DNA from: Blasia pusilla
Taxonomy: Eukaryota; Marchantiophyta; Marchantiopsida; Blasiales
Length of the DNA: 64,000 bases
Assembly: GCA_050084515.1 (NCBI GenBank)
Contig: CM114271.1
Location: 9,610,001 to 9,674,000 of the forward strand
Direction of reading: 5' to 3'
The notes under the pieces are model-generated. The model searched no databases. It had not been told where the DNA came from and saw nothing but the letters and a program-made list of their open reading frames with translations. This document shows, piece by piece, positions 1 through 10,538 of this stretch. The position numbers and the translations under genes are program-made. The number at the start of each line of letters is the position of its first letter. Position 1 is the stretch's first letter.

Positions 1-784
1 TAGCGAAGCATGGCGAAGCATGGGAAACGGGGCGATAGGGGCATATCTCGAGCATTACTCGGCGTTTTGAGGCTTCGAGGCAACTCGAGGCAACTCGTGG
101 TAGCTCGGGGCGAGTGGGCGTGAGAGGCGGAGTAAGGAGCAAGGAGAAAGCAAGCAAGCTTGCTTGCTTGGGCGTGAGGCAATTTTTGCAGGATTTGTGA
201 TTTGAGTGTTGCATAACTGGTCACCCATCTTTGGGCTATTCTGCCTGGAGGAGGCTTAATTGCTGAGTTCTTAACTATGCAAGTGTACACACTGTTGTAG
301 CTCATTTGGTGCTATTCGGAGATATGTTAGGCGCTTTATGCATCTTAGGTTTTTGGTCCGTGTACCTCTAGCGCATAGTACGGTGTAGCCTCTCCATGCA
401 GGTGATATTTTCAGGTGCTGCGAGTTTGACTAGCACGTCATCGACCCGCGGCGGAGTAGCTATTGCGTTAGAATTGTGTGGTGGGTTTTGTGGATTCAGG
501 GGGCACTACGTTTGGTAGATTGTGTTACCTTGATTTCCATTTGCGATTGGAGGGTTGTGGTTGGACTTCCTGTGTTTGAATCCCCTCCATCGTTGCTTCT
601 TGCTTGCGCGCCCATTGTTAGGGTTGACGCTGATTTCCAGAGTAGTGTTACTCCTGTGTGCTACCGATAGTGAGGCTGGAGTGATGATAAGTAGACCGTG
701 GGAGGCTTCTCGTGGTGATGACAGGTTAGGTTGCCTACACCCATAGCTAGTAGAGCTAGAATAGTATAGCGATATCGACGTCAC
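1..784. other. Leader upstream of G1 gag; no gene recognised
   Basis: No coding region, RNA gene or primer-binding site could be supported here. I compared this stretch by eye with the 3' LTR at 7897-8479 and saw no match, so it is not the 5' LTR of G1. It is probably the untranslated leader of that element or flanking repeat DNA. The first 180 bases are rich in GAGGC and GCTTGCTTG motifs. Confidence 0.4.
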
Positions 785-2377
785 TTGGTTATTTGGTGGT
801 GGTTATTTGGTGGTGGTGCGGCATCGGCGTTGGTCATCACGGAGCTGTCGGGTGGTCTGGTTGGAGACCGTGGTGCGGATAGTGGTGGTTTCACACGGAG
901 TGGATTTAGGTATCGGCTACCTTTTCCACTTCCGACGGTTGATGAAGAGGAGGACGAGGGTGTTCCAAACATCGAGTCTTCTACGTTGTTATCGAGTGTT
1001 GCAGCTCCATTGATTTGGGACATGGACGGGATATATGGGGCCATGAAGGGCCCACGATGATACTCAGGTGCAGTGGGCACCATTGAGTTGGAGGACTTCA
1101 TGCAAGAGTTTGATACATGGTGTGATATGCAGATGTTGCGGAACGCCACGTTGTTTACACCCTTCTTGGCTTGGAAGGGGTTGTTTCAACACTTGGAAGG
1201 ACCACCCATGGATGATTACCATGAGTTTAGGAAGGACCATGTTGCTGAGATTGAGGCGTGGAGACAATATTGGTCTCCAGGCTATGTGTCTATCACCCAT
1301 GGAGGTATTGGTAGTAGTGCTCCTACTATGCCAGCCAGCTTGACGTTGAGTGGTACGAGTACGAGCCGGAGTGGGGGTACGAGTGGAGGTACCCATGGAG
1401 GTACTAGTGGGGGTACTAGTAGAGGTACTAGTGCCCCACCATCGTTCAGCCCGGTTGCAGAGTTCTTCAAGAGGTTGAAGAAGAACTATGAGGGAGTGAA
1501 GACAGAGAAGTTGAGGAGTCTTCAGGAGTTTGAGCGAAAGACTGGTGAGAGTCTTCGTGAGGCATACACTCGTATGTGACGCTTGATTTCAGTTACCCAA
1601 GGTGTGACTGAGGCTCACGCAGTCCAGTTTTGGTATGGGATCTTGGACAGAGACTTGCGCCGTAGGGTACGTGATGCTACTCTTATGAGTGATGATTCAC
1701 CCACATTGACCCATGTGTTTGCTCTATCTGAGAAGATTGAGCTTAACATGATGAAGGAGAGAGTGGTGACATCCGCATTCAGTAGGGATACAACTACTAC
1801 TTCTCATGTTCAGTAGCCCACCTCACAGTCTCGTAGTAGTGGTGGTGGTAGTAGTAGTGGGAGTCGTGGGGGGTACACACGACCTCAGTTAGGTCGTAGA
1901 GGGACACTTGCGCAGAGACCATTGCCTTCATTTGCTGCCCCGCAGCAAGGACAATCATGTTGGATATGTGGAGGTGCTCATGTTAGGAAGTTTTGTCCCC
2001 AAGAGGATGGGAGACGGACTTTGGAGGATGGGCCTCAGTCGGCCCCAACTCAGTGTGATCATTGCGGGAGACCAGGTCATCCTCGAGAGCGTTGCTTTGA
2101 TCTTCATCCAGAGTTGAGATCAGGCCACGGCCGTGGTGGAGTAGCTCCGAGAGGCCGAGGTGGTAGAGGTGGTAGGGGTGGACCAGTGGTTAGAGAGCCT
2201 ACGGTGGCTACCCCTACCACTACGACAGAGTCAGCTATGGCTGCCAGGATTGAGAAATTGGAGCAGAAGTTGGCTACTATGGCTGGTATCCAGCATAGAT
2301 TAGGTTCGGGAGCAAGGGCTTCCACCTCTTATGGAGGGATGATCTCTCTTATATGGCGAGTGCAAAGACGAGGTTGA
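785..2377 (+). pseudogene. gag: G1 gag, broken
   Basis: One reading frame runs through this region, interrupted by stops at 1058-1060, 1577-1579 and 1814-1816. The N-terminal part is acidic; the middle (about 1064-1816) is a helical, capsid-like region with a Gly/Thr/Ser repeat near 1370-1435. Two zinc knuckles follow. The first starts CWICGGAHVRKFC (about 1958-1996) and the second CDHCGRPGHPRERC (about 2054-2095), both CCHC-like. A Gly/Arg-rich tail at about 2120-2190 suits nucleic-acid binding. The frame is lost near 2335, after which another frame gives a plausible continuation to about 2462. Gag would form the particle and package the RNA. The start at 785 is the first in-frame codon and is uncertain. 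Confidence 0.75.
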
Positions 2378-2497
2378 GGCATCACCGGCAGCGATTTGAG
2401 AGGAGCCACTCGAGCGTCGAGCCACGTGGTGCTACTTGTGGAGTTGGATCCACAGAGGGGTGAGGTCGGGAGGCAAAGCTAGGCTTCCCGGTCATTC

Positions 2498-3256
2498 TTG
2501 TTGTCCGAGGTGCTTAGGACTCTATCCATGGTTCTTACGCAGCCTATTGAGCCGACAATGGGGATCGAGGCATCTACATCGCGTGTAGTAGACACGGATG
2601 CAAACATCCGAAAGGCAAAGATACGGATGGCAACTTCATTTTTGGGATCCCCATTGTTTTCGGCCACGGAGCTCATGGCTTTAGGAGTTGACTTAGCTCA
2701 TGTATTTCAGCTAGCAGCCATGTTGTGTGAACGTGGGGGTGTTACTGCTACACGTGCTGAGGTGGATGAGGGTGTTGCGGTGGAGCGACCCTCTATGTCG
2801 TGTAGCATTGAGTACGAGTGCTACTTGGCGGCAAAGCAAGATGGCAAAGATGGATGCATTACCAGCCCGGCCAGCCATTGATCGTGAGGGGCTTACACCT
2901 GGTGTATGTATGTTGGACAACCGGAGTGGGATATTCCGATTGGTGAGTCCTACAGGACAGGTGTATAGACCAGATAGAGTCTTGTTAGACTCTGGCAGTC
3001 CAGGGATGGACGTATGAGCCAAGTTCCTGTGAGATTTATTTATGGGGCTCGACCAGGAGGGTCTTCCCCAACAGTGTTAGTATCTGTGGCTGGTTTTAGC
3101 AGAGTAGTCACTTGGCCAGGAGACTTTTTGGAGGGTAATGTTTCTGCTATGGATTCTCCTGCGCATGAGGAGGTAGAGGAGGTCCCTATTTTTGCAGCAG
3201 TAGCATCCTCATCGTTGGATGTGCCACTTTGGAGTTCAGGCGATGCACTACGGTAG
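2498..3256 (+). pseudogene. G1 aspartic protease region, broken
   Basis: The frame moves from 2498-2840 to a second frame (about 2840-3010) and back (3014-3253), so at least two indels are present. The key motif is LLDSGSPGMDV near 2981-3013, which fits the D-[ST]-G active site of retroviral-type aspartic proteases. It is preceded by a beta-rich stretch beginning IFRLVSPTGQVYRPDRV. The following segment (YGARPGGSSPTVLVSVAG) could be the rest of the protease fold. It would cleave the Gag-Pol polyprotein. A stop at 3254-3256 separates it from the methyltransferase in the same frame, so the two were probably one polyprotein. Assignment rests on the DSG motif and its position. Confidence 0.65.
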
Positions 3257-4408
3257 GTGGCTGATCGCCTAGTGCAGGAGGCTTGGTGTGAGGCTCTTAT
3301 ACCTCACGAGGAAAAGGAGGCCCCACGGCGGACTCCTACTTCTGATCCAGTTGGGTTATCCCCTTTGGATACTACACCCATTATATGGCAGTATCCGCCG
3401 GAGGGCATTTGTGTGTTAGATCTCTTTGGTGGGATTAGCACTGGTTTGGCTGCAGTGTTGCAGGCCGGTATTCCTGTGCGGAGATACGTGTATGTGGAGT
3501 GAGATGAGACGGCCCAGGTAGTCTCATCCCGACATATTGGTCAGTTGATGCGGAGATATCCTGAGTTGTTGCCGCCATCAGCTATTCGTGGGTACCAGCG
3601 TGCTTTGCCGTCACACATTGCATTGTTGGGGGCGCAGGACCTTGAGAGGATTGGTCCTGTGGATTTGGTGATTGTTGGATGGCCATGTCAGGGTCATACA
3701 CGTGCTGGTCGTTGTGAGGGATTACACGACCCTAGGTCTCGATTGTTTTGGGAGATGTTACGGGTGTTACGACATCTTCAGGTTCATCAGGCATATGCTC
3801 TAGCTTACATTCTGGAGAATGTTCCATTGTTGGGTGACACTCGGACCCGGATGATGGCGAGTGTTCATGAGGTGCGGTCTTGGATTGGACCAGCGGTGTT
3901 GTTGGATGCACATGAGTTGGCTCAGCGTGCACATCGTCCACGCTTGTGGTGGAAAAACTTGTTGCCTAGGGAGGTTCTACGTCAAGCATATGATGTAGTG
4001 CAGCGGGATCCTTGCTTTACAGTGGATAGTATCTTGGATACTGGGCGACTTTCTCAGGTGGTGAGGGTTATTGATCGGTCACCCATGGCAATGGTGAACC
4101 GTGTGGGCCATCCTAGGATGGCACTACCCACATTTGTGAGTTTTCCCTCGTCACATGCGTACAGGGAAGGTGGTTCCGGGCTTGTATGGGATTCTCATGT
4201 GCGACAGTTGGTAGAGCCTAACGCTGATGAGAGAGAGCGTGCAGTGGGATTTTCTACTGGTGTGACAGCGGTTGCTTCCATTTCTGAGGCTTCACGACGT
4301 CATGTGTTGGGTCAGACCATGGACCTGAATTGTTTGACTTGGATTTTGAGTCTTGGTATGGCCGAGCGTCGACTTGGACTATGTGCGTGGGTCTTCCACC
4401 CCTTGTAA
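3257..4408 (+). pseudogene. G1 C5 cytosine DNA methyltransferase (DNMT) domain
   Basis: The domain would transfer a methyl group from S-adenosylmethionine to carbon 5 of cytosine. Motif I is VLDLFGGISTGLAA (about 3413-3454). Motif IV is VDLVIVGWPCQGHTRAG; the Cys of PCQG, at 3686-3688, is the expected nucleophile. Motif VI is YILENVPLLG (ENV near 3815-3823). Motif VIII-like RAHRPRLWW lies near 3929-3955. A motif IX/X-like end, GFSTGVTAV...RRHVLGQTMDLNCLTW, lies near 4250-4345. A stop at 3500-3502 splits motif I from motif IV but the frame is kept. Length, about 380 residues, suits a minimal catalytic domain without the regulatory domains of host DNMT1 or CMT. It lies between protease and RT, so it was likely delivered as part of Pol. 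Confidence 0.9.
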
Positions 4409-4419
4409 TGAGCTCCATG

Positions 4420-5442
4420 ACTACCGGGACGGTAGAGGCATCGGCTGGGGGCGAGGAGAGTAGTATTTTGCATCCTTGGAGTAAATGGGATGTAATGGCT
4501 GGGCATGTGGAGTTGGTTGCTCATGCTGGTGGAGGAGTTATTTGGTTAGATGATGGTGTAGCTAAGGGTGTACCATCTTGTGAGGGAGTTGCATAGCAGC
4601 CAATGGCATCGTCCTCTCCCTCTAGTGTGCCAGTGGAGGAGACTTGGGAGCCATTACTTGGGCCCAAGCTTATGGGAGGTGAGAAACGACGCTTGACACA
4701 GTTCCTACGTGCTTATGGGAGTTGTTTTGCCTTTAGCATGAAGGAGTTGGGTTCTCTGGTTGGACCCGGTATACGGATTGATTTGGCTAGTGATACGCCA
4801 ATCTTCCGTCGTCCCTACCGATATAGTGATATGGAGAGGGACCTGATTCAGAGTAGGACGTTGGACCTTTTGGAGGCTGGATTAGTGGAGTTGTCGCATG
4901 GAGAGTATGCATCAGCCAATGTCATGCCTGCTAAAAAAGATATGCATGGCAACTACACAGATAGGCGGATGTGTGGAGATTATCGTCCTATCAATCGGCA
5001 AACCAAGGCTAATAGGTATGCCAGGCCTACACCTGAGGAGATCTTTGATGTGGTGGGATAGGCAAAGATTTTCAATACTTTGGATCTCCGGGTAGGATAC
5101 CATCAATTTCCGATTCGGGAGAGTGACAAGGCCAAGACAACATTTTGGGGTGTCAACTCTCATGGCAAGGATTGTTTGTACCAGTGGAAATTCTTACCCT
5201 TTGGGTTGAAGAATGCACCTGCCGGGTTTCAGAGAGTGATGGACAGGATCCTAGCAGGGTTGGATTTTGTTCGGTGTTACATTGATGATATCTTGGTGTT
5301 TGAGAACACGGTGGAGGAGCATCAGATACATTTGCAGATGGTGTTTGAGCGGTTGAAAGCTCATGGTCTACGTTTGCATCCAGGAAAGTGTAAGTTCTTC
5401 CATGAGGATGTTGAGTACTTGGGTCATGTGATCTATCCATGA
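4420..5442 (+). pseudogene. G1 reverse transcriptase
   Basis: A frame change relative to the methyltransferase occurs near 4330-4410. The linker to about 4650 is rich in Glu and Gly. RT starts with the conserved block TWEPLLGPKLMGGEKRRL, then IFRRPYRYSDMERDLI, MCGDYRPINRQTKAN and LPFGLKNAPAGFQRVMDRIL. The catalytic box is YIDDILVF (YIDD at 5278-5289), the usual [FY]xDD of Ty3/gypsy. Stops at 4594-4596 (TAG), 5059-5061 (TAG) and 5440-5442 (TGA) fall in the same frame. The enzyme would copy element RNA into cDNA in cytoplasmic particles. The close fit to the family consensus makes the call secure. Confidence 0.92.
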
Positions 5443-5445
5443 GGT

Positions 5446-6102
5446 TTGGGAGTTCAGCAAGCAAAGGTGGAGGCTATTGCACTTATTCCGCGTCTGATAG
5501 ATGTGAGTAGAGTTCGAGCATTCATGGGATTGGCGAACTACTATCGGAGGTATGTGAAGGGATTTAGTGCTATGGCAAAGCCTTTGAACCAATTTCTGAA
5601 ATCAAATCAAGAGTGGCATTGGGGAGATTATCAGGAGAGAGCTTTTGTGGAGCTTAAGGCCCAGTTGGTGGCAGCGCCTATCTTGAGGAGACCTATCAGA
5701 GGGCGCCCATTTCAGTTACACACTGATTGGAGTAGGTTAGGACTTGGAGCGGTCTTGACACAAGATGATGATGAGCACATGGAGTTTGTGGTGGCCTATG
5801 CAAGTCGTTCGAATAATGCAGCGGAGTCGCGCTATAGTTCATATGAGGGAGAGTGCTTGGCAGTAGTGTGGGCTGTGGCACACTTTAGGTGTTACTTGTT
5901 TGGCACACAGTTTACCCTTGTTACTGATCACGAGCCGCTCTAGTGGTTGATGGAGTCTGACAAGCTTACATGGAAGCTTGCACGGTGGGCTCTTATCTGA
6001 CAGGAGTATGACTTCCAGGTGGTACATAGACCTGGAGTTGCCAACCTTGATGCTGATGGGTTGAGTAGGAACCCATGTACTAGCCAAGAGGATATAACTG
6101 GG
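5446..6102 (+). pseudogene. G1 RNase H domain
   Basis: It continues the RT frame. The tether block VRAFMGLANYYRRYVKGFS is followed by the RNase H core: TDWSRLGLGAVLTQ (first Asp near 5722), YEGECLAVVWAVAHFR (Glu near 5851) and LVTDHEPL (Asp near 5929). The typical C-terminal block ESDKLTWKLARWAL and VVHRPGVANLDADGLSR follows. Two stops, at 5941-5943 and 5998-6000, interrupt this end without changing the frame. The domain would remove the RNA strand during reverse transcription. All acidic catalytic residues expected for the family are visible. Confidence 0.9.
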
Positions 6103-7565
6103 GCTAGATGGCATGGCGAGGTTGATGAGGAGATGGTGCCAGGTTGGCATGCATCCGCCCTTTTATGTTGGTTAGGGGTGGACTCTAGTATGGAGGACCA
6201 CATTATATCTTACTCTAGTCAGAGGGTAGATGGCCAGCCTTCAGATCCTAAGGTTGGAGATGGTGGTACGGATCAACGTGATATTCATGACGATGCGTTG
6301 GTATTGGAGTTCCTACGGACCAGTAGGGTGCCAAACATAGTGAGTGCCAAGGAGCGAGACCGTGCTCTTCAACGTGCTAAGAGGTATCGATTGGAGGGAA
6401 CACATATTCTCCGTGTGTGGGAGGATGGTAGAGTACGAGTAGTTCCGCATTTGGCTCAGAGAGAGCGCATTGTGCGACATGCCCATGAGGAGTTGGGACA
6501 TTTTGGGGTAAAGCGTACGTATAGCTTACTCCTTGGCCAGTATTGGTGGCGTGGCATGCATATTCAGGTGCAGCAGTTGGTGTCATGTTGTATGGTTTGT
6601 GACCGGGTGAGGGCATCATTCAATGCCCCTACACCATAATTACACCCCTTGCCTATTATGGGGTTGGGTTACCGTTGGAGTGTGGACTTTGCGGGACCGT
6701 TATCGTGGTTGGTATGCGATATCATCGATATGTGTTGGTGATGGTGGAGCACTTCTCCAAGTGGATTGAGTTGGTGGCATTACCGGACAAGGCAAGTGAG
6801 GGAACGGCGTATGCGTTTCTTGATAGAGTGCTTAGTCATTTTGGTGCACCAGCTCAAGTGCTAACCGACCAGGGTACAGAGTTTTAGGGTGAGTTTCTGG
6901 TCTTGTGTGACAAGGCGGTGATTGATCATCGGACCACCTCTCGAGATCATCTAGAGGCGGATGGTTTGGTTGAGCATGTGGTTCAGACGGTGAAGAGGGC
7001 ATTGCGCAAGTATGGCCTACAGAAGGGGCATCTTGGAGACTGGGATATTCAGTTGCCATGGTTAGCCATGGGGTATAAGTTCAGTCGCCAAGCATCCTTG
7101 ACTTCCTTCTCACCTTATTTTTTGTTATACGGCCGAGATCCAGACTTGCCAGCAACAATTTGTCGGGAGTCTAGTGAGGTGGTGAACCTTGATGACCCAA
7201 AGATGTGGATGAGAGTGTGTTCTCAGCGGGCAGAGCTCTTTCGGAGAGTTATGCCAACAGCCTTTGAGAATCTTGCCATTGCTCAACACAGGGATACGTT
7301 GTGGTATGCAACCATTCGGGGTGGAGGTTATCGACCATCGATTCGTAGGTTCCATGTGAAGGACTATGTCTATTTGCAGCAGATTGCACCGACAACGTTG
7401 GATGTGACGGAAGACTGCACTATTTTACGAGTGCGCGAGGTGTTAGCTTCTGGAGTTCTCATGTTGGAGGGTCGTGATGGAGTTGTTTGGAAGGACCATG
7501 TGCGTAATTGTGCGCCATGTCATCTTCCAAATGTGGATGGTACTGTTGACCCAAGCTTAGCCATG
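6103..7565 (+). pseudogene. G1 integrase, broken
   Basis: An HHCC zinc-binding module is seen in HAHEELGHFGVKRTY...LVSCCMVCDRV (about 6475-6610). The catalytic core follows: Asp in YRWSVDFAGPL (about 6670-6700), Asp in VLTDQGTEF (about 6858-6884), and the third acidic residue in EADGLVEHVVQTVKR (about 6954-6995). A TAA stop at 6637-6639, a one-base frameshift near 6690-6715 and a TAG at 6885-6887 break it. The C-terminal part (LPWLAMGYKFSRQ, SPYFLLYGRDPDLP) is the usual gypsy integrase tail. A chromodomain-like end was looked for and not found; the tail instead runs into a PHD finger. The enzyme would insert the cDNA into chromosomal DNA. Confidence 0.9.
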
Positions 7566-7724
7566 ATACGTGCTAGCTTGAGGTGCAATTTGTGTGGGTC
7601 TGTTGTTAACGCAGCCCGTATGTTGGTGTGTGATCGGTGTTCTAGGGGTTGGCACATGATGTGTTTGACTCCACGTATGGATGTTGTTCCTACTAGAAGG
7701 TGGGTTTGTCCTCGATGTACTTAG
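7566..7724 (+). pseudogene. PHD finger fused to the integrase C-terminus
   Basis: The last 50 residues form a C4HC3 zinc finger: CNLCG, CDRCSRGWH, MMC and WVCPRC, with the Trp two residues before the final Cys pair typical of PHD fingers. It is in frame with the integrase (reading frame from 6903 to the TAG at 7722-7724). PHD fingers bind histone H3 tails, reading methylated or unmodified H3K4. In gypsy elements of the chromovirus branch a chromodomain occupies this place and guides insertion, so I infer a similar targeting role. The domain itself has no internal stop. Confidence 0.85.
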
Positions 7725-7880
7725 GAGAGGTAGATGACTTGATCTTTGCATGATATGGATTACAAATGTGCGACTAACGATGGGGCAACCTAGCACCCGG
7801 CCTTCTGATTCGGGCATCCAAGAATGTGTATAGCATGTAGTAGATGTATAGGGCTACCTGGGAGTTATAGGGACCTAACC

Positions 7881-7896
7881 GCAAGTTAGGGGGGCG
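7881..7896 (+). other. G1 polypurine tract
   Basis: GCAAGTTAGGGGGGCG lies directly before the LTR start and is the likely primer site for plus-strand synthesis. The 150 bases between the PHD finger stop and this tract (7725-7880) hold no supported gene. Confidence 0.6.
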
Positions 7897-8479
7897 AGTT
7901 GTGGTACACTTGTGTTTGTGGATGCTCTCGTCTATGTTATGTATGTATGTGAGTATGGTATGTCAGCGATGTATGTTGTATGACAATGTGGATTCGCACG
8001 ACAACTGTCATGACCATACGGATTATGTCGTAGAGTATAGTGTGCTAGTAGAGGCCATTCCTTATGTAGGACCATAGTGGCTTGGTAGAGATGTGGTTTC
8101 ATACATAGGGTTGGGGGTTACTCAGTTGGGGGTGACTTTCTCAATAGGGCTCGCTCTTAGGTTGGAGGATATAAGGTGGACTGCACTCAAAGAACAGTCA
8201 GTTCTTTGAGTTGAGCATGTTGCGTTGGAAGGTAGCCTTGGTAGTGAGTAGAGCTCTTGGCTATGGTGTTTCCCGCAAGCTTCGACATAGATTCTCCCAT
8301 CATGGAGTGGGTTTGGCTCGATTGTATGTGATTCTATACGTGTTTTATGACAGTAGGTCTTTCACGGATTTCAGTTGTGGTACACTTGTGTTTGTGGATG
8401 CTCTCGTCTATGTTATGTATGTATGTGAGTATGGTATGTCAGCGATGTATGTTGTATGAGAATTTGGATTCGCACGACA
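7897..8479 (+). repeat. G1 3' LTR with a 107-bp segment at both ends
   Basis: The LTR follows the purine tract. A segment of about 107 bp, beginning AGTTGTGGTACACTTG and ending GGATTCGCACGACA, occurs at 7897-8003 and again at 8373-8479 with only a few differences. A TATA-like TATAAGG sits at 8170-8176, followed by an inverted AAAGAAC...GTTCTTT. I take 7897-8479 as the LTR with an internal duplication. It could also be two overlapping LTR starts from a tandem insertion. Confidence 0.55.
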
Positions 8480-9783
8480 TTGTGGACATCTGACTGGCAC
8501 TAAGGTATAGGAAACACAAACAAGAAATCATCTTCAATATTTGACCCGAGTTTTTTCTGCGCTGCTTTCATGTACGATAGCCTCTATAGAATTTGATCAC
8601 ACTTGTCATTGAATCTAAGTTATAAGCGCCAAGAGAAGTTCGGGGGTTGGTATTTTGGCATGAGAGAGTAAGAGAGGAGAGTCTCTCTTCAAAAAAAAAA
8701 CCCAAAATTCCTTACCTCTCTTCAAATTTAATCTTCTTCTGTATTTCAAATGCAAGAATTTTTTTGAAGAGAGTAAGAAGTGGACCATGTTGGGGCACAA
8801 ACTAACATCATTTTTAACACCAGGATGTGAGGATGGAAGAGTGGATACCACTTCAGATATGCTAAAAGTAGTATCTGTGTAGGCCAGTGTTGAAGGCAGG
8901 ACGGTATCCAAACAATGCAGATCGATCAGATGGGATTTGTTCACAACGAAACAAATTATATCCGTTCAAAATACACTCAGACTACCGGGTCTACTCCAAA
9001 ACGGTCACTGATGACAAATTGGAATTTGGTGAGTTTGGTACAAAGTGTAGGATTGCAATATTGCCAATAATGACTCAGAAGACCCGGAGTCCACGAATCA
9101 GTTAGAAATGTTGGCTAAAAAATGGGAACATGGAGTCTCCAGGAGGCTGATGGGAGTTTGGAAACTCTCTTTAAACACACCTATGAGAAGAAAAGGAAGC
9201 CAACAAGAAGGCCTAAAATAATTTCAAGACAGAGGAAAAGAGAAGCAATCAGCCAGCCAACCGGTCAGAATCTGATATGTTGCTAGACGTCAGAAGTCAA
9301 GAGATGCTAGGGACGTAACAAGTGAAGAGAGAGAATGAAATGAATTGAAGGCATCATCCTCACATGCAACCTGTCAAAATCCGACAGATTGCATGACAGA
9401 TGAAGGCTGGATGTAAGACGAAGGTCAGAATGAGACATGTTGTTAGGCATGACCACTGTAAGATTTGATAAATTTAGACAAGATGAAAAATGAAAAAACC
9501 TCATTTTAGTAGAAGGTCTGATGGTTCGGGTCCAAAAAGGAGTTAGAAATTTTTGAGCTTTTGCTCAAAACTTCATTTTTCCTAAAACTTAGCGAGAGTA
9601 CTAGATGCACATGGGGACCATGTTGGCCAAAATTCAACTCAAGATCACAAAGTTGGACAAGATGAATGTGCGCCCCTTCATAAGTGGCTCCCATGTGTGT
9701 TAGATACTTTTGGGACTCTAGTTAGGTGAGTAGAAGGAGCTAGAACAACAATCTGCAATTTAAATGGGATCATTGGTGCTATT
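8480..9783. other. Gene-free decayed repeat DNA
   Basis: I see no supported gene. The stretch contains a purine-rich repeat (listed separately, 8642-8800) and near 9363-9390 a degenerate copy of the MULE palindrome (CAACCTGTCAAAATCCGAC followed by AGATTG). It is most likely old MULE-related and retrotransposon debris. Confidence 0.4.
8642..8800 (+). repeat. Diverged copy of the MULE terminal repeat
   Basis: It begins GGGGGTTGGTATTTTGGCAT and runs into GAGAGAGTAAGAGAGGAGAG, TCTCTCTTCAAAAAAAA and a TTTCAAATGCAAG segment ending near AAGTGGACCATGTTG. The same order of motifs occurs at 45860-46060 (same direction) and 33530-33735 (reverse). It marks the end of a third, otherwise unrecognised MULE or of a short derivative. 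Confidence 0.5.
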
Positions 9784-10245
9784 TTGACCAAGATGGTGGC
9801 AGCTCACAAATCAGATTGGGATAGGAAATTAGCTTCAGCTGTCCATGCTTACAACACAACTGAGAAGAGTACAACACGGAAAAGTCCCTACTTCTTGGTG
9901 TATGGGCAGAACCCTCTCTCGGTAGTAGAGTTGGAGTTGAAGACTGATCATACTCTAGAAGGGCACTTCCAACCTGAAGGTGGCATAGATAGCAGGCTGG
10001 ATATGATTGATGCCCTAGAGGAGGAGAGAAAGGCAGCATTGGAGAAGACCAAGGAAGTTCAGCAACAAAGGAAGATGAGGTTTGATAACCGAATAAAGCA
10101 TGATCCAGTGAAGGATGGGAACCGGGTGCTGATGTATGATAGTCGACACCAAAAGTTTCCAGGAAAGCTGCACATTCGACTGCTTGGGCCTTATAAGGTG
10201 GAGCTGAAGAGCATCCAAGGGAGTGATGAGAGCAGGTGGAGCTGA
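9784..10245 (+). pseudogene. Gypsy integrase C-terminal fragment
   Basis: An open frame of 153 residues contains VHAYNTTEKSTTRKSPYFLVYGQNP, the block after the integrase core in gypsy elements, then a charged helix (EEERKAALEKTKEVQQQRKMR) and VLMYDSRHQKFPGKLHIRLLGPYKV, the typical SH3-like tail. The integrase core and all earlier domains are absent. It is followed by a short tandem repeat, a purine tract and an LTR in the expected order, so this is the 3' end of a plus-strand element different from G1. Confidence 0.8.
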
Positions 10246-10341
10246 AGAGCATCCAAGGGAGTGACGAGAGCAGGTGGAGGTGAAGAGCATCCAAGGGAAG
10301 TGATGAGAGCAGGTGGAGCTGAAGAGCATCCAAGGGAAGCT
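10201..10341 (+). repeat. 38-39-bp tandem repeat, about 3.6 units
   Basis: Units begin GAGCTGAAGAGCATCCAAGG at 10201, 10239, 10277 and 10316. The repeat starts inside the end of the integrase frame and extends beyond it, so it arose by local duplication of the coding end. Confidence 0.85.
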
Positions 10342-10538
10342 CGAACCAGCTTGAGAAGAAGCAAGCATTGGAAGAATATAAAGGTAGGTCTTACCTTCAA
10401 GCATGTCCAAGAGACAAGTCGAGCCTATGCCATGAATGCTGCTCAAGAGACTTTAGTTAGGACAGGTTCAGAAGTATATGAGGTAGAAATTTCAGGCAGT
10501 AGATGCCTTGGAGTAGATGCTTAGGGGGGAGGTAGATT

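Larger units (their letters stand above)
785..8479 (+). mobile_element. G1: Ty3/gypsy retrotransposon carrying a C5 DNA methyltransferase and a PHD finger
   Basis: Domains in order on the plus strand are gag with zinc knuckles, aspartic protease, DNMT, reverse transcriptase, RNase H, HHCC/DDE integrase and a terminal PHD finger, followed by a purine tract and an LTR. Protease-RT-RNaseH-integrase order is typical of Ty3/gypsy. The DNMT sits between protease and RT, inside the polyprotein. The copy is dead: at least a dozen stops and several frameshifts break it. The 5' LTR and primer site are missing or lie upstream of the window. Insertion of DNMTs into charophyte gypsy elements is known (de Mendoza and colleagues, 2018); I infer that this is the same or a related lineage. 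The added PHD finger is visible here but I cannot say whether it has been described. Confidence 0.9.

Noticed and set aside
1-470. 5' LTR of G1
   Set aside because: No visible similarity to 7897-8479 and no primer-binding site.
785-7724. A variant genetic code reading TAA/TAG as Gln, as in some ulvophyte algae
   Set aside because: TGA stops are also present, frameshifts occur beside them, intact frames such as 55855-54572 use CAA and CAG for Gln and end normally, and copies B and D differ stop by stop. Decay explains it better.
8887-9105. A short frame in the 8.5-9.8 kb region
   Set aside because: No motif, no related frame elsewhere in the window, and it lies in decayed repeat DNA.
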